Source of the DNA: Dendrolimus kikuchii
Lineage: Eukaryota > Arthropoda > Insecta > Lepidoptera > Lasiocampidae
DNA length: 64,000 nucleotides
Reading direction: 5' to 3'
Assembly: GCA_019925095.2 (NCBI GenBank)
Contig: CM034395.1
Coordinates: forward strand, 196,001 to 260,000
The stretch's first letter is position 1. Each line of letters begins with the position of its first letter. The notes beneath the pieces are model-generated. The model made no database searches. It had not been told where the DNA came from and saw nothing but the letters and a program-made list of their open reading frames with translations. A program made the position numbers and the translations under genes. Below are positions 11,914 to 22,779 of this stretch, in pieces.

Positions 11914-12142
11914 AATCGAAATGTGTGCTGGGAGACATAGTAGAAGTGAAACTTCAACGGACAAGTGGCAAAACGAATCGCAACAAAATTTCAATTTGAA
12001 GTTTTACGGGCAGATTGTTAATGTACTTGTCCAATTTGAAAACCTGCCCGTAAAACCTCCAGTTAAAATTTTGTTGCGATTCGTTTTCCCACTTGTTCGT
12101 TGAAGTTTCACTTCTACTATGGGTCCCAGCACACATTTCGAT
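11914..12142. repeat. Long hairpin, first copy
   Basis: Arms of about 100 bp are inverted copies (ATCGAAATGTGTGCTGGGA against TCCCAGCACACATTTCGAT, and AACGAATCGCAACAAAATTT against its inverse). The loop is about 25 bp. The same hairpin is at 44447-44782. Confidence 0.85.
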
Positions 12143-12430
12143 TCTTCGCAGGTTTACTGCAAACTATGATTTAGTTAGGTTAGGTACATTTTAATTTACG
12201 CATTTTTTATTTAAGCATATTTTATTTTATCAAACAAAAAAACTAAATTCGACCCGGAACCAATAAGAACATCGATTGTCTACTCTAACATTATACCGCC
12301 TCTCACCACGTCTAGTCTAAATTTATGCCGCTCCTCCACGCGGCCGTAACGCTTTTTCGTGACAGAAAAATCCTAAGACCCCGTCTATATAGAAGTTTCC
12401 CTTCAAAAACTTAACTTACTTGTATTGTAT
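12143..12430 (+). mobile_element. Flank of the long-hairpin element
   Basis: GCAGGTTTACTGCAAACTAT through CTAAGACCCCGTCTATATAG recurs inverted at about 44250-44500, so hairpin and flank belong to one element. Confidence 0.65.
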
Positions 12431-12513
12431 TCTACCCATAGTCCCTCAATGCTATAAGTAGAAAACTATTATTATATTATAGAATAGTATTTAGTTCATT
12501 AAATAATAGGTCA

Positions 12514-12700
12514 TAAATATCCTACTGCGGGGCTTTTACAAGACAACGGACAGTATAATACGTTTGTCGAAGGCGGATTGGCGGGTTTGACACATTGGTT
12601 ATCACGATGTGCAGGTTTCAGCAAGATGTTTTCCTTCACTCTTAACGCATGGTAATTGTAACATTATGCACTTAAGTCAGAAAATTTCCGAAGTGATGCA
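12514..12700 (-). mobile_element. tRNA-SINE body fragment
   Basis: It shares CACGATGTGCAGGTTTC and GATGTTTTCCTTCAC with the bodies at 17341-17540 and 39028-39160. The tRNA-like head is missing here. Confidence 0.55.
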
Positions 12701-12779
12701 TGCTTTCCGATCAGCATTCGAAAGCTCAATTTGAGTTTTGGCCCCAAGAACGGTAACCATTAAGCTCAAGTACTTGTTG

Positions 12780-13553
12780 TAATAATTGTAATAATGTAAT
12801 TAATTAATTGTATCTGTAAGGTTATGGTGTTCGAAAGAGAAGAAACCAGAACGAATGCAAGGATAATGGTCGATGATGTTATGCTGGAGCAAGTGAATGA
12901 GTTTGTATATTTTGGATGTGCTTTTAGCAGAGATGGAAGGTACACCACTGATATAGAAAGAAGAGTGAATTTGGGGAATAGTTTGAATGGAGCGTTAGGT
13001 AAACTTCTAGGCTCTAAGAACCTCAGCCAGAAGGCCCAGCTCGCCATACACAACGCGGTGCTGGTACCTACGCTCACGTATGGAAGCGAGAGTTAGGTAT
13101 GGAAGAGAGAGCATGAAAGTAGAGTAAACGCGGTTGAGATGCGAGCGCTGCGCAAAATCTGCGGAGTGACGCTCGCGGACCGCGTTCGTAATACCGAAGT
13201 AAGAAAGAGAGTTGGTCTGAAAGAGAGTGTCGGGGTGAAGGTAAGGTAAGGAATGCTCCGGTGGTTCGGGCATGTGGAAAGAATGCATGATGAAAGAATG
13301 ACTAAACAGATATACAATGCAAAAGTGGATGGATGCAGAAGTCGTGGAAGGCCACGACACACCTTCCATGATCAAATTGATCGTGTACTAGCGGAGGGTG
13401 ATGTCAGGAGCCTTAAGAACAGACGAGTGTGCATGACAAGAGTTATGAATGTCAAAGAAGCAAGTGACGTGTGTAAGAATGGGCCTAAATGGCGCTCTGT
13501 TGTTCGTGCCTACCCCGCAAGGGAACTGGCGTGAAGTTATGTATGTATGTATC
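12780..13553 (+). pseudogene. RTE-A reverse transcriptase relic, longest plus-strand copy
   Basis: Starting near MVFEREETRTNARIMVDD (12824), the frame covers the end of the RT and the C-terminal region of an RTE-clade LINE ORF: VDDVMLEQVNEFVYFGC, then LAIHNAVLVPTLTYGSES, then MLRWFGHVERMHDERMTKQIY, ending AYPARELA. A TAG replaces the Trp codon after GSES at 13094-13096, and an extra base near 13245 (GGTAAGGTAAGG) shifts frame. The catalytic FADD-type motif lies upstream and is absent. The copy ends with GGCGTGAAGTTATG and TATG units. It is a dead 5'-truncated copy. Confidence 0.8.
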
Positions 13554-13598
13554 TGTATTTTTAGCGCTTTTTTTTCCAAATACATTCTAATCTAGCGC

Positions 13599-13830
13599 TT
13601 GTTAGGATTTGACACGCGCTTTTTGTTTAACGAGTGTTGCCAACAGTGGGTATTGTTGGCGACGAGCCGCGGGGTTCATCGGGCACGAGGGTGTACCCTC
13701 GGGCCATTTAGCGCGATAGGTACGTGCCCCGATCCAGATAATCCCGCGTTGCGCGGGATCCCGCCGTCATGTTCCGGGAACATTAGGGAAGCCTACAGTT
13801 ATGATGGCGGAACGAAAACTTGTTAAGCTG
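13599..13830. other. GC-rich block of unknown origin
   Basis: A 75-codon frame runs through it. The inner CGCGTTGCGCGGG hairpin and high CpG resemble 3' parts of LINEs, but I could not match it to any other copy in the window. Confidence 0.3.
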
Positions 13831-14030
13831 TTTAATATTTTTGGTTCTCTCCTCACTCCGTTGCCATTCGAGCTGTTAAAATATCATTATGAGTTTTACG
13901 GTTACTTCGTTTGGATGTATTTCAAGAGCTTCTTTTTAATTGCATTTTAAAGAATGGCAAGATATTATAATCAGTTGGCAAGTAACAACACTAACCTTGA
14001 TATATTTGAAAACAGGTTCTCAAAATATTG

Positions 14031-14218
14031 TACATACATACATAACTTCACGCCAGTTCCCTTGCGGGGTAGGCACGAACAACAGAGCGCCATTCAGGCT
14101 TATTCTTACACACCTCACTTGCTTCTTTGACATTCGTAACTCTTGTCATGCACGCTCGTCTGTTCTTATGGCTCCTGACATCACCTTCTGCTAGTACACG
14201 ATGAATTTGATCATGGAA
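14031..14218 (-). mobile_element. RTE-A 3' fragment
   Basis: CATACATACATAACTTCACGCC opens it, and the coding match runs to the RVLAEGD segment. AAAATATT occurs on both sides (near 14019 and 14222), a possible short target duplication. Confidence 0.7.
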
Positions 14219-14277
14219 TTAAAAAATATTCTTAAATAATATTTTCCAGTTACAATAGATTTAATTAGATAGTAGCG

Positions 14278-14322
14278 TATGTGTGTGTTTGTGTGTGTGC
14301 GCGCGTGCATCTGTGTGTCAGT
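14278..14322. repeat. TG-rich simple repeat
   Basis: An imperfect TG/CG tract (GTATGTGTGTGTTTGTGTG). Confidence 0.8.
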
Positions 14323-14726
14323 TTTGTGTTTTTTCGATATTATTAGCGAATATGGACTTTCTTCAATATAAACATAATTTTAATGTAAGAACAACATTTA
14401 TTCTAACCGCTAGTATTTTTACAAATCACACACGCCGCGAGGTTGTTGACAGTATTGCAATCATTCGTTTTGACACTTAAATAAAAACGTCTTGGATACA
14501 ATGTACTTTAATCCAAACTATATAAAGCGCCTTGTCAATAACTATAATATCTTGTTAATTTCTAACAGTATGCACCTGTTTTGAATTGCAATCCAGATTG
14601 TTATGTTACTAGTTTTAATTTGTAATTTCTATCCTGATTGGTTTTGTGCATCCATAAATTAATTTAAAATAAAATCTTTGTTCTGTAGTAATGTGCGCTA
14701 CTAGTTGTTGCTGTTATAGTGTAGCG

Positions 14727-15055
14727 ATAAGAAAGTTTTTTTTTTTTTTTTTTTTATATAAATCTCCTCGATCCTGACAAACACGATATGTCAGGGTTTT
14801 ACTTTTCTTTATTTTCGTTATTTTTTATCTTTTTTATTCTTTTTATTTGCTTTTTATATTCTTTATTCTTTTTATACTTTTTTATCTTTATTTACCTCTT
14901 ATTACTATTACATTTATTCTTATATTCTATGGATTACATTTTTCTTATATGTTACTTATTATTTCTACGATATACAAGATCTTAATTCTAGTTTACTTCT
15001 ACATTATTTTCTTTGTTATCGACAATTTTTATTACTTTTTTTTTACTCTATTGCG
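14727..15055. repeat. T-rich low-complexity tract
   Basis: After a run of about 20 T, the sequence is built from TTT, TTA and TTC blocks. The Phe/Leu/Ile-rich frames here (for example 14788-14985) are a product of composition and not membrane proteins. Confidence 0.8.
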
Positions 15056-15388
15056 ATAAGAAAGTTGTCGCCTAGTCGTACAATCCAAAAAAAGGTAGGG
15101 AGCTTAGATTGTTTTTGAAACCTGAATAAGTGTGATTGGCACTACAATCCGGTATTGGGTAAGCTCAGTTTTCAGTTTTCTTTTGTCGGTAATACTGAGA
15201 CTTGGTACTAAGGACTTTCGGGGAGCCGATATCGAAAACCTGAATGGAAACCGTGTCGTTTGATCCAGATGAACTCGTAAACAACATCTAAACGTCTAAA
15301 CTCATTGCCAGCCGTTTGGTGAGAACTTTTATGTTTATAAAGACATGGTATCAAATCGGCAATTTTTTTTTTTATATTGAAAAGAGTA
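15056..15388. other. Unassigned DNA
   Basis: No gene or family match was seen. Confidence 0.3.
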
Positions 15389-15640
15389 ATATTTTCATAA
15401 GTTTTCGCGACTAGTATACATAAACTACGTTTTAACGGTTTTAAGCGTGGTAATGTATTAGATTTTTATTATTACGACGTTTCGGTCACTGTTCAGTAGC
15501 CGTGATCACGGAAGACGAAGACGTCAAGTGTCAATGAGTATTGTTGAAGTTTTATTTAGCCTACCGCCAACTTGTTCATTCTAATTAGTTTTAATTTTGT
15601 TTATTACTTGCTCTATGTTAGCCTCATCTAATTTATTTAA
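15389..15640 (+). mobile_element. TIR54 element, left part
   Basis: It opens TAATATTTTCATAAGTTTTC and includes CGACGTTTCGGTCACTGTTC and GTCAAGTGTCAATGAG. It breaks off near GCCTCATCTAATTTATTT. An inverted piece of the same element (AATTAGTTTAGGCTTCCATAG) lies at 16150-16168, beyond the pseudogene below. Confidence 0.65.
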
Positions 15641-15737
15641 ATTATTATCCATTTTTTTTTAAATATATTAATTTATTTTACATATCTTGCCTATTCTAAT
15701 AATATATATATACAACTTAATTTATAAAAGATAAAAA

Positions 15738-16106
15738 CTACAAATAGTAAATAGGTCCCAAATCACGGTCAATTGGGAACGTTCCCAAAACGCTGACCGT
15801 ATTACCACATTGTATGGCAACGCTTATGCGTTGCCCAAAATACAGGCCAGCGTTTTGGTTTCGTGAGACATCTATCAATCGTTTTGATAGGTCACGATAA
15901 AGGCGATGGGCTTCTGGACCCCATGGCCCGAGAGTTTCGACACCAAAAGCCGCAAATATATATCCACTACCAACGGATGCATACTTGCGGCGTTTTAGGT
16001 CCTCTTGTCCGGCAGCAGCTGCACGAGCTACCACGGCCGTATCGGGAAGATGGGACGCTGCCAAAGTGTCAACACACGTTGCATCCCAAACTAATGGTCG
16101 TCCCAT
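15738..16106 (-). pseudogene. C-terminal domain of a mobile-element ORF (LGPWGPEA family)
   Basis: The frame has RPLVWDATCVDTL near residues 3-15, then ARAAAAGQEDLKRRKYASV, then VETLGPWGPEA and QRISVAIQCGNTVSVLGTFP near the end. The spacing of WDxT and the later E/K-rich segment is like a PD-(D/E)XK-type nuclease, which some LINEs carry at the C-terminus. This is inference. Two further copies (20708-20932, 24431-24649) share the terminal 70 residues. No RT motifs remain. Confidence 0.5.
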
Positions 16107-16110
16107 CTTC

Positions 16111-16581
16111 CAATTATTATCTAATTTATTTAATCTAATTTAAATAAATTAGTTTAGGCTTCCATAGAGTGTAGTGAAAAGTGTCCGAAACGACGGAATA
16201 AATTACCTCGCTTAAAACCGTTTCAGAAAAAAGAGATAGAAATATAAAAGTACAATTGAGTGAAGTACCAAATAAAATAGGTTTTTTCCGCATTGAACAT
16301 AACTTTTAATTTCTAACAGAAAAGTCGTGAAACAAATGATTAACTCGACTTTGGGTTTATTTTCAAAGAGTACTTACAACAAAAATTACACGATCTGTCC
16401 AATTTACATTTTTAATTAATTTAAATATGTAATTTTCATTTAAATTATTATTGCCCGTTGTACCACTAGAAGTAGACTGATTTTACGCATATTTTATATA
16501 CCAAACAAAATTCATATTTTTTCGCACATATAAGTGAATATTTTTCCTAATGAAATTTCGATTAAAAAAAATATAAAATGA
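16111..16581. other. Unassigned AT-rich DNA
   Basis: Apart from the short inverted TIR54 piece near 16150, I see nothing that can be named. Confidence 0.35.
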
Positions 16582-16596
16582 AAAATCTAGACACTT

Positions 16597-16878
16597 TTTT
16601 TTTGGAGCTGGACCCAGTTGAATAGCCGCAGATGGCTGTTTCAGCGATACCGGACTTTGGGGGCTTCCCGACTCCGTGGGAGCGGAGGCGTTCAGCCCGG
16701 AAGCAGCGCGCTCAAGGAGGCACCTCCTGTGAGGTTCGACCTCGGCTCGACCGCTGCGGGGGATTGACTCTATATTGAGAATTAGCCGTAAAAGGCTGAA
16801 TGAGCTAAGCCAACAGGGTGAAGTGATTATTTGGGGACCAATTATCGACTCTGCCGGCGGAGCCGATCCTAGTCTATC
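16597..16878 (-). mobile_element. Poly(A)-tailed retroposon with 15-bp target duplication
   Basis: AAAATCTAGACACTT occurs at 16582-16596 and 16879-16893, flanking 282 bp that begin with a T run on the plus strand (a poly(A) tail on the minus strand). The body is GC-rich and has no long ORF of its own. Size and tail suggest a SINE or a very short LINE fragment. The perfect duplication suggests a fairly recent insertion. Confidence 0.8.
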
Positions 16879-16893
16879 AAAATCTAGACACTT

Positions 16894-17321
16894 GCGCTTC
16901 GACGATCTCAAGAGCTAAAGACGAGCTGGGGAGTCTTGACAGCGGTTGGCAAAACGGTTAATTACATTAATACCGCTTCAGGGGCCCTCTCGCATCAAGG
17001 GAGCAGAGGAGTCTTCACCTCTGTCGTCGAAGAGAGTTAGTTCTTCCAGGGGCTTTCTCAGGCACTTATTTCGCTAGGATCGGCGTGGGCGTAACTACGT
17101 TCTAAGTCTCATGCCTTTCCTGCCATAAGCGCGGGGCCGTCGGAGGAGGGTTTTAGTGGGTATTAGCCATTTGGGCTCGAGTCTCCACACAAGCCGTTTG
17201 ATTACTGTTTGGATTGCCCCTTCTGGGAACTGGGAAGGCCTCCATGATCAACTATGGTCTAATCCCTTGCAAAGGACCCGGTATTGTGCGTAAATAGCAT
17301 TTCCCCCGCCTGAAAAAAAAA
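16894..17321 (+). mobile_element. LINE 3'-end fragment with poly(A)
   Basis: It ends GTAAATAGCATTTCCCCCGCC then TG and nine A. Blocks such as TTCTAAGTCTCATGCC and AATCCC...GGACCC recur inverted at 40306-40660, so the two are one family. No intact ORF is present. Confidence 0.7.
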
Positions 17322-17340
17322 GGTTAATTGCTATAATATA

Positions 17341-17540
17341 ACAGCCCATAAACGTCCCACTGCTGGCCTCGGCATCGGTTATCTCGATGTGCAGATTTCA
17401 TCACGATGTTTTCCTTCACCTTTGTTAGCAAGTGGTAATTGTAACAATAAGATCATTCGGTCGAAAAACTGCGTTCCGGCCAGGAATCGAACCCGCGCCC
17501 TTTGAGTCTGGGACGCGTGCGCTAGTCATTATGCTACTAC
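17341..17540 (-). mobile_element. tRNA-headed SINE
   Basis: On the minus strand the head reads TAGCATAATGACTAGCGCAC (A-box-like) and GGGTTCGATTCCTGG (B box), followed by a body containing AAAACATCGTGATGAAATC. This is a tRNA-derived polymerase III type promoter. It is not a functional tRNA, since no cloverleaf 3' half follows. Confidence 0.7.
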
Positions 17541-17545
17541 GATTT

Positions 17546-18139
17546 TTACTTCATACCTGCATTTCATTATATACAAGTACAGTCAATATAACCTTATATA
17601 TAAAATTGTAATTAGAACATTGTTATGCATGGTCGGTTCCTATATCTTACCATTCATTCACTTGCCTTACCATCTGTTAAATTTTGAGATTACTTGTATT
17701 GTATTATATACTTGTATGGAGCTTATGTCAAATTTTAACCGGTAGTAATGCAAATAAACGGCCGGTCTATATTTACCAATTTTAAAAGCAGTATCTGAAT
17801 ATTACGATTAAAACGTTCAAACTTTTAATCAGTTTTGGGGCCTTGTGATAAGTGAAATTAAACAACAAACATGCGTTCGTATAAATGTAAATGGATGTTA
17901 CTTTCCACGAGACTGGCATCGGATCCTCGTTCGGAGCGATATGAACCCTTCGCGATATAAAGGGGGCCCTTAGTATCCTTATTTCCTTAACATTTAAGTG
18001 GTGCAATTAAGTCGAATTCCAGCATGTCGACCCCCCCCCCCCGCGCCCCGCTTACACGTCGCGCTGTGCCCTGAATACCAATTAGTTCCTGGTGCGTAAT
18101 GGCGGTTTGCTATTTACCAGAACAATAACAGTTTTGTTT
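17546..18139. other. Unassigned DNA with a C run
   Basis: A run of about 13 C occurs near 18031-18043 beside other GC-rich sequence. No gene was recognised. Confidence 0.35.
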
Positions 18140-18682
18140 CTTAATAAATAACAAAACTACGTTTCAACGGTTTTAAGCGCGGTAATTTTTTTTGATTTTG
18201 GTTTTTCTGACGTTTCGGCCACTTTTCAGTGGCCGTGATCACGGAAGACAAAGATGTCAAGTGTCAACGAGTATTGTTAAAGTTTTATTTAGCCTATCGC
18301 CAACTTGTTAATTTTAATTTTGTTTATGGTTATTATTTACTCTATGGGAGCCTAATCTGAATTACTACCGCTTCGCAACATGTTATGGCTTGAAGAGAAG
18401 AAGCGGCGCAAGAAACTCTTCAGCAAACATGCCTAGCTCTAATAATTTTATATAATATTAAAATGGGTGGAAGGAAAAATAAAAGTAATTATCAGTCAAG
18501 TTGGTTTGTGTTCCGTTGTACGCAGAAAGAGCTCACAGTGTCTTGAGGTCTGGCAGCTGGTTTTTGCTGGGTTTGGGTCTTAATAGTTTTGATGATTGGA
18601 TCCCAAACAGGTGGTACTTGCCAACCATCTTCTCTATTTAACGTTAAAACGTAATTTTATTATGTATACAAGTCGCGAAAAG
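18140..18682 (+). mobile_element. TIR54 element, nearly complete
   Basis: It includes CTACGTTTCAACGG, CGACGTTTCGGCCAC, the TTCGCAACATGTTATGGCTT block, the TTGGTTTGTGTTCCGTTGTA block and the right end CGTTAAAACGTAATTTTATT to AAGTCGCGAAAA. The outermost left end is missing. No transposase frame is present, so it is non-autonomous. Confidence 0.75.
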
Positions 18683-18957
18683 TTTTGTTTCTGCTTGTAT
18701 CAATTGGAGGCCAATAGTGAGATAGTTTTAGATTGACAGCGCTTTTGTTCTGCGCCTGATGTACATTACAGCGTAGAACTAATACGCTTAAAACCCGAGT
18801 AGGTGCTATTAAAGTGAATTACTTGTAAGTAGGACCTAAATGTGTCAGCTCGCTTGTCGACGCGTCGGTCCCGTCAGTTCTCAAGACAGTCTCAATGTGA
18901 CGAACTCTAATAGTTCCAATTCCCTTAGTTTTTGGAAAGACTATATTTACTTGCAGA

Positions 18958-18984
18958 CCTGGCGTGAAGTTATGTATGTATGTA
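18958..18984 (+). mobile_element. RTE-A tail scrap
   Basis: CTGGCGTGAAGTTATG with TATG units only. Confidence 0.6.
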
Positions 18985-19139
18985 TTATTTGTTCCTTTGT
19001 GTGCGTGTTAGTAAAGATAATTACACGGCACTCATGCACACATCGATTGGTTTTGTGCTTCAACTCTGAATGTAATTTTGTAGGAAACTAGCTCTCTAGG
19101 TATTATTACTCTAATCATAATATTATAATAATATTATTT

Positions 19140-19404
19140 ATTTTTATTGCAGGAGTTCAGTAGACAGGCAGACGGCCTACTTGATGGAAAGCGGTTACCA
19201 TCGCCTATGGACATTTGCAACATCAAAGGTGCTTCAAATGCGCTGCTGCTCTCTTAAGTTGTTATGGCGACATACTTTAGACCAGGGGTGGTAGTCATCC
19301 AGTCGGGTAAATGCCCTACCACCTGGCTGTGGGTTGTTTTGTCCCCTCTTACGACAGGCCGCCCGGCCGCAGCAAATTGTATTCTTTCTCCGTTCCTACA
19401 CAGA
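19140..19404 (-). mobile_element. SINE-B with internal deletion
   Basis: The segment between the CTGCTGCTCTCTTAAG and GTTGTTATGGCGAC blocks (about 60 bp in other copies) is missing. Confidence 0.75.
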
Positions 19405-19762
19405 TAATAATTGCTAAATATATCAGTAAGTATAGTTTCTTGAGAGACGTGGGGGCAAAGTAGGAAAAGATTTAGCCTGCCTTTGATCCTTGCTCCTGAA
19501 TCCCGTACAGTATTGAATTTTTGAATATTATTGCAGGTACTCATCAGACATGTGTTGGTTGTATGAAATTGCGGTGATGACCGCGTAAGCAGATAGCGCC
19601 ATCTCTTGACGTATTTGGCGTTGTTGATCTTTTGTTGCTATGTTATGGAATGGTTTATTAGGTCGTGGGATAAAAGAATAAAAAAGTTAAGATTTATTAT
19701 AGGTGTAAACAATATTATTGTGTAGGTTAAAATTAATATTATAAAACTCAAATTACATTTTT

Positions 19763-20031
19763 TATTGCATATCTACAGCGGACAGACAAACAACTTATAT
19801 CATGTAAAATGGTTACCGTCGCCTATGGACAACACCGGAGATGCAACCACTGGAACCTGGTCATTGATGCCGGGCCCGTGACGAACCAAGAGGTTATTAG
19901 ATTAGGGGTGGTGATCATCCAAAGGGGCGAATGGCCTACTTACCCCTGGTCGTGGGTTGTTTCGTCGCCTCTTACGACAGGCCACCTAGCATCAAATATT
20001 AGTATTCCTTCTCGGTTCCATTACGGATGGA
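19763..20031 (-). mobile_element. SINE-B, diverged copy
   Basis: TTATTGCATATCTACAGCGG, GGTTACCGTCGCCTATGGAC, GGTCGTGGGTTGTTTCGTC and CTTACGACAGGCC keep the family order, but much of the rest differs. It is an old copy or a subfamily. Confidence 0.6.
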
Positions 20032-20094
20032 CACAATTAATATTATTGTCTTTTTGGTTTCAGCTTAAACTTTCTCAAATAAACGTGTATATAT

Positions 20095-20558
20095 TGTTAC
20101 GAGTTAGCGGGACTTCAATTAAAATGCCGTTAGAATTACTATAGAGTTTATTAGAACTATACAAACACGTATAACACATGTCCAAATATAACCGAATGCA
20201 ACAAATCCAAACGTAATGCAGGAGGTTGTAATTCCGTCCGTCACTATTAGATTCCCGAATGTACACACGTCACGCCTGTATCGTAGTTGTAGCTCAACTG
20301 ATCCCTCTCTCAATCAGGCCATCGTTTTATACTTCACAAATGCAAATGTGCAACACCTGGCTAATGATGCTCCTGAGCGAGTACAATAGGACAATAGGCT
20401 GTTCTCCACAATAATTAGAAACGTATGCCACTAAATAAGTGAACAAAAGAAGACGATCATAAAAGGATTACAATTAGTTCAAATGCCGACAGGTAATAAA
20501 ATGTGCTTTTACAGATCTGTACGTGGAATTTGTCTTTGTCGGGGCATAAGTTGTAACA
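20095..20558 (-). mobile_element. Solo LTR, minus orientation, 464 bp
   Basis: The ends are TGTTACGAG and TTGTAACA, flanked by ATAT on both sides (20091-20094, 20559-20562). On the minus strand a TATAAAA box near 20330 and an AATAAA near 20150 give the orientation. The copy at 37505-37954 is the closest relative. Confidence 0.85.
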
Positions 20559-20707
20559 ATATGAAGAGATTAATGAAAGTAGATTGGGCAAAACGCATAC
20601 ACCAAGTCTGCCTACCCCTACAGGAAATTAATATGATAATTCTTTAATTGATATGAAAATATGTTAAAGTCAATTTACAAACAGGTAATAATTATCCTTA
20701 AGTAATT

Positions 20708-20932
20708 ATGTTTGTGCCGTTTGCTATCGAGACGCTTGGACCGTGGGGTCCTGAGGCCATGAGCCTCTACCAAAATTTATCGAAACGACTCATTGACTCT
20801 TCGGGTGATCAGAGGGCTGGTGCTTACCTCGGCCAACGGACCAGTATGGCGATCCAGCGAGGAAACGTAGCCAGCCTTCTGGGCACCTTACCCATAGAAG
20901 ACGGTGAACTGGGCTCAGTATTCTACTTATAG
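20708..20932 (+). pseudogene. LGPWGPEA-family C-terminal fragment
   Basis: FAIETLGPWGPEAMSLYQNL and QRTSMAIQRGNVASLLGTLP match 24431-24649 almost throughout. After the stop, the shared tail GACTATGAGTAGAAT...GCATTGTATTCGATTATAT continues to about 21000. It is 5'-truncated, so it cannot be functional. Confidence 0.6.
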
Positions 20933-21258
20933 TCTTGAGGGACTATGAGTAGAATGCAATACAAATAAGTTTTCTTGCATTGTATTCGATTATATGTAAT
21001 TTTATTTAGTTAAATATCCTTAAGTAATTAAGCTGATTATTTTGATTAAAGTGAAGTGCGTTTGGATATCTGCGAAAATGGCGGCTCGTGGAGGCGAGTC
21101 GTCCGTCGGTTGAGTTATTTATGGGTACGATATCGCTGATTTAATTTCGCTAGATTTATCGAAAAGTAATTTTGTGAAAGTGCTCGGAATGTCAACGAGC
21201 AAGGGGCCCATCGGCACATGTCATGGAAAGCGGTTAACGTTCACAGTAAGCAGTTTTA

Positions 21259-21541
21259 TTCGTGCAGGAACGGAGAAAGAATACAATTTCCTGCTGCCGG
21301 GTGGCCTGTCGGTTGAGGCGATAAAACAACCCACAGCCAGGTGGTAGAGTATTTGCCCGACTGGATGGCTACCACCCCTGGTCTAGATCTAGAGTATGCC
21401 ACCATAACAACTTTGAGTTGTGTTCCGGCATTAGTGAGCAGGTTCCAGTCTCCCTTGAGAGAGCAGCAGCGCATTTGTAGCACCTTTGGTGTTGCAAATG
21501 TCCATAGGCGATGGTAACCGCTTTCTGTCTGCTGAACTTAC
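21259..21541 (+). mobile_element. SINE-B, near full length
   Basis: It starts TCGTGCAGGAACGGAG. The region before CTGTCTGCTGAACT lacks about 20 bp (the CATCAAGTGGGCCG block). Confidence 0.75.
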
Positions 21542-21786
21542 TGTATTTGCAAAATAGAGTCAGAACGACCACCACCACCCCTTCCTCCCCCAATAACTAA
21601 TTATAAATTATCTATTGAAGTTCTCAAATTTGTAAACCTTGAGCTAAACAACATGACTTTGAATTCGCAAGAATTAGCTGGAAGGGTGGTTAAACGCAGG
21701 TTTATGATTATATTTCAATGATTTGAAAATTAGTGGGAAAATCAAGCATGGTTGCCAGATTACACTTTCATACATTACATAGTATA

Positions 21787-21801
21787 CTCTTCTCTCTCTC
21801 T
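21787..21801. repeat. Short (TC)n run
   Basis: TTCTCTCTCTCTCTAC. Confidence 0.7.
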
Positions 21802-22101
21802 CTACTATAGTAATGTGTATATATGTCTATCTCCCTCCCCCCAACACCGAGTACGCGCGAAATGCAGCGGCGACGGCGCGGCTGCAAGACTTCACTTCGA
21901 ACCCTGGGACACTAAACTTCTCAACATACTTTTTATATAAAAACAATATCAAAGGCCGGCCCAGTGAACTTTAACTTATATTTCTGTGATTGTGTAAAGT
22001 GCAGCGTGCTAGCGGACGTAAACTACGTGCTATGTAAGTTATATGTATTCATATTTATTACCTACTTTTTGAATACACAACAACGGACGCGCAAAGTTGA
22101 G

Positions 22102-22775
22102 CTATTTGCTAACCAGCGGTTTTATTCGGATGCCCGGATACATTCCTTCAGTATTCTGTGGAAATCCGGGGTAGGCACGAACAACAGAGCGCCATTTAGG
22201 CCCATTCTTACACACCTCACTTGCTTCTTTGACATTCATAACTGTTGTCATGCACGCTCGTCTGTTCTTAAGGCTCCTGACATCACCCTCCGCTAGTACA
22301 CGATCAATTTGATCATGGAAGGTGTGTCGTGGCCTTCCACGACTTCTGCATCCATCCACTTTTGCATTGTATATCTGTTTAGTCATTCTTTCATCATGCA
22401 TTCTTTCCACATGCCCGAACCACCGGAGCATTCCTTTCCTTACCTTCACCCCGACACTCTCTTTCAGACCAACTCTCTTTCTTACTTCGGTATTACGAAC
22501 GCGGTCCGCGAGCGTCACTTCGCAGATTTTGCGCAGTGCTCGCATCTCGACCGCGTTTACTCTACTTCCAAGCTCTCTCTTCCATACCCAACTCTCGCTT
22601 CCATATGTGAGCGTAGGTACCAGCACCGCGTTGTGTATGGCGAGCTGGGCCTTCTGGCTGAGGTTCTTAGCGCCTAGAAGTTTACCTATCGCTCCATTCA
22701 GACTGTTCCCCAAATTCACTCTTCTTTCTATATCAGCGGTGTACCTTCCATCCCTGCTAAAAGCACATCCAAGAT
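22102..22775 (-). pseudogene. RTE-A reverse transcriptase fragment, well preserved
   Basis: A 205-codon open frame (22102-22719) runs without a stop from NLGNSLNGAIGKLLGAKNL through LAIHNAVLVPTLTYGSESW and MLRWFGHVERMHDERMTKQ to KWRSVVRAYP. Similarity extends upstream to about 22775 (FSRDGRYTADIERRV). The usual C-terminus and TATG tail are replaced after AYPG by unrelated sequence, so the 3' end was lost by rearrangement. The RT active site lies upstream and is absent. It is the cleanest copy of this region in the window. Confidence 0.75.
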
Positions 22776-22779
22776 ATAC

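Noticed and set aside
12824..13375. Antisense frames over RTE-A such as VSWPSTTSASIHFCIVYLF
   Set aside because: They are shadows of the RT coding strand and recur wherever RTE-A occurs.
14788..15059. Phe/Leu/Ile-rich frames that look like membrane proteins
   Set aside because: They follow from a T-rich low-complexity tract, appear in more than one frame, and have no start context or conserved motif.
17455..17540. A tRNA gene
   Set aside because: A and B boxes are present, but no acceptor stem closes and the sequence continues into a SINE body.
18205..18245. Possible hammerhead ribozyme in the TIR54 core (minus strand CACTGAAAAGTGGCC followed by GAAACGTCGG)
   Set aside because: It has CTGA and GAAA boxes, but no stem II between them and no partner for the last stem. 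A simple GGCCACT hairpin explains it better.
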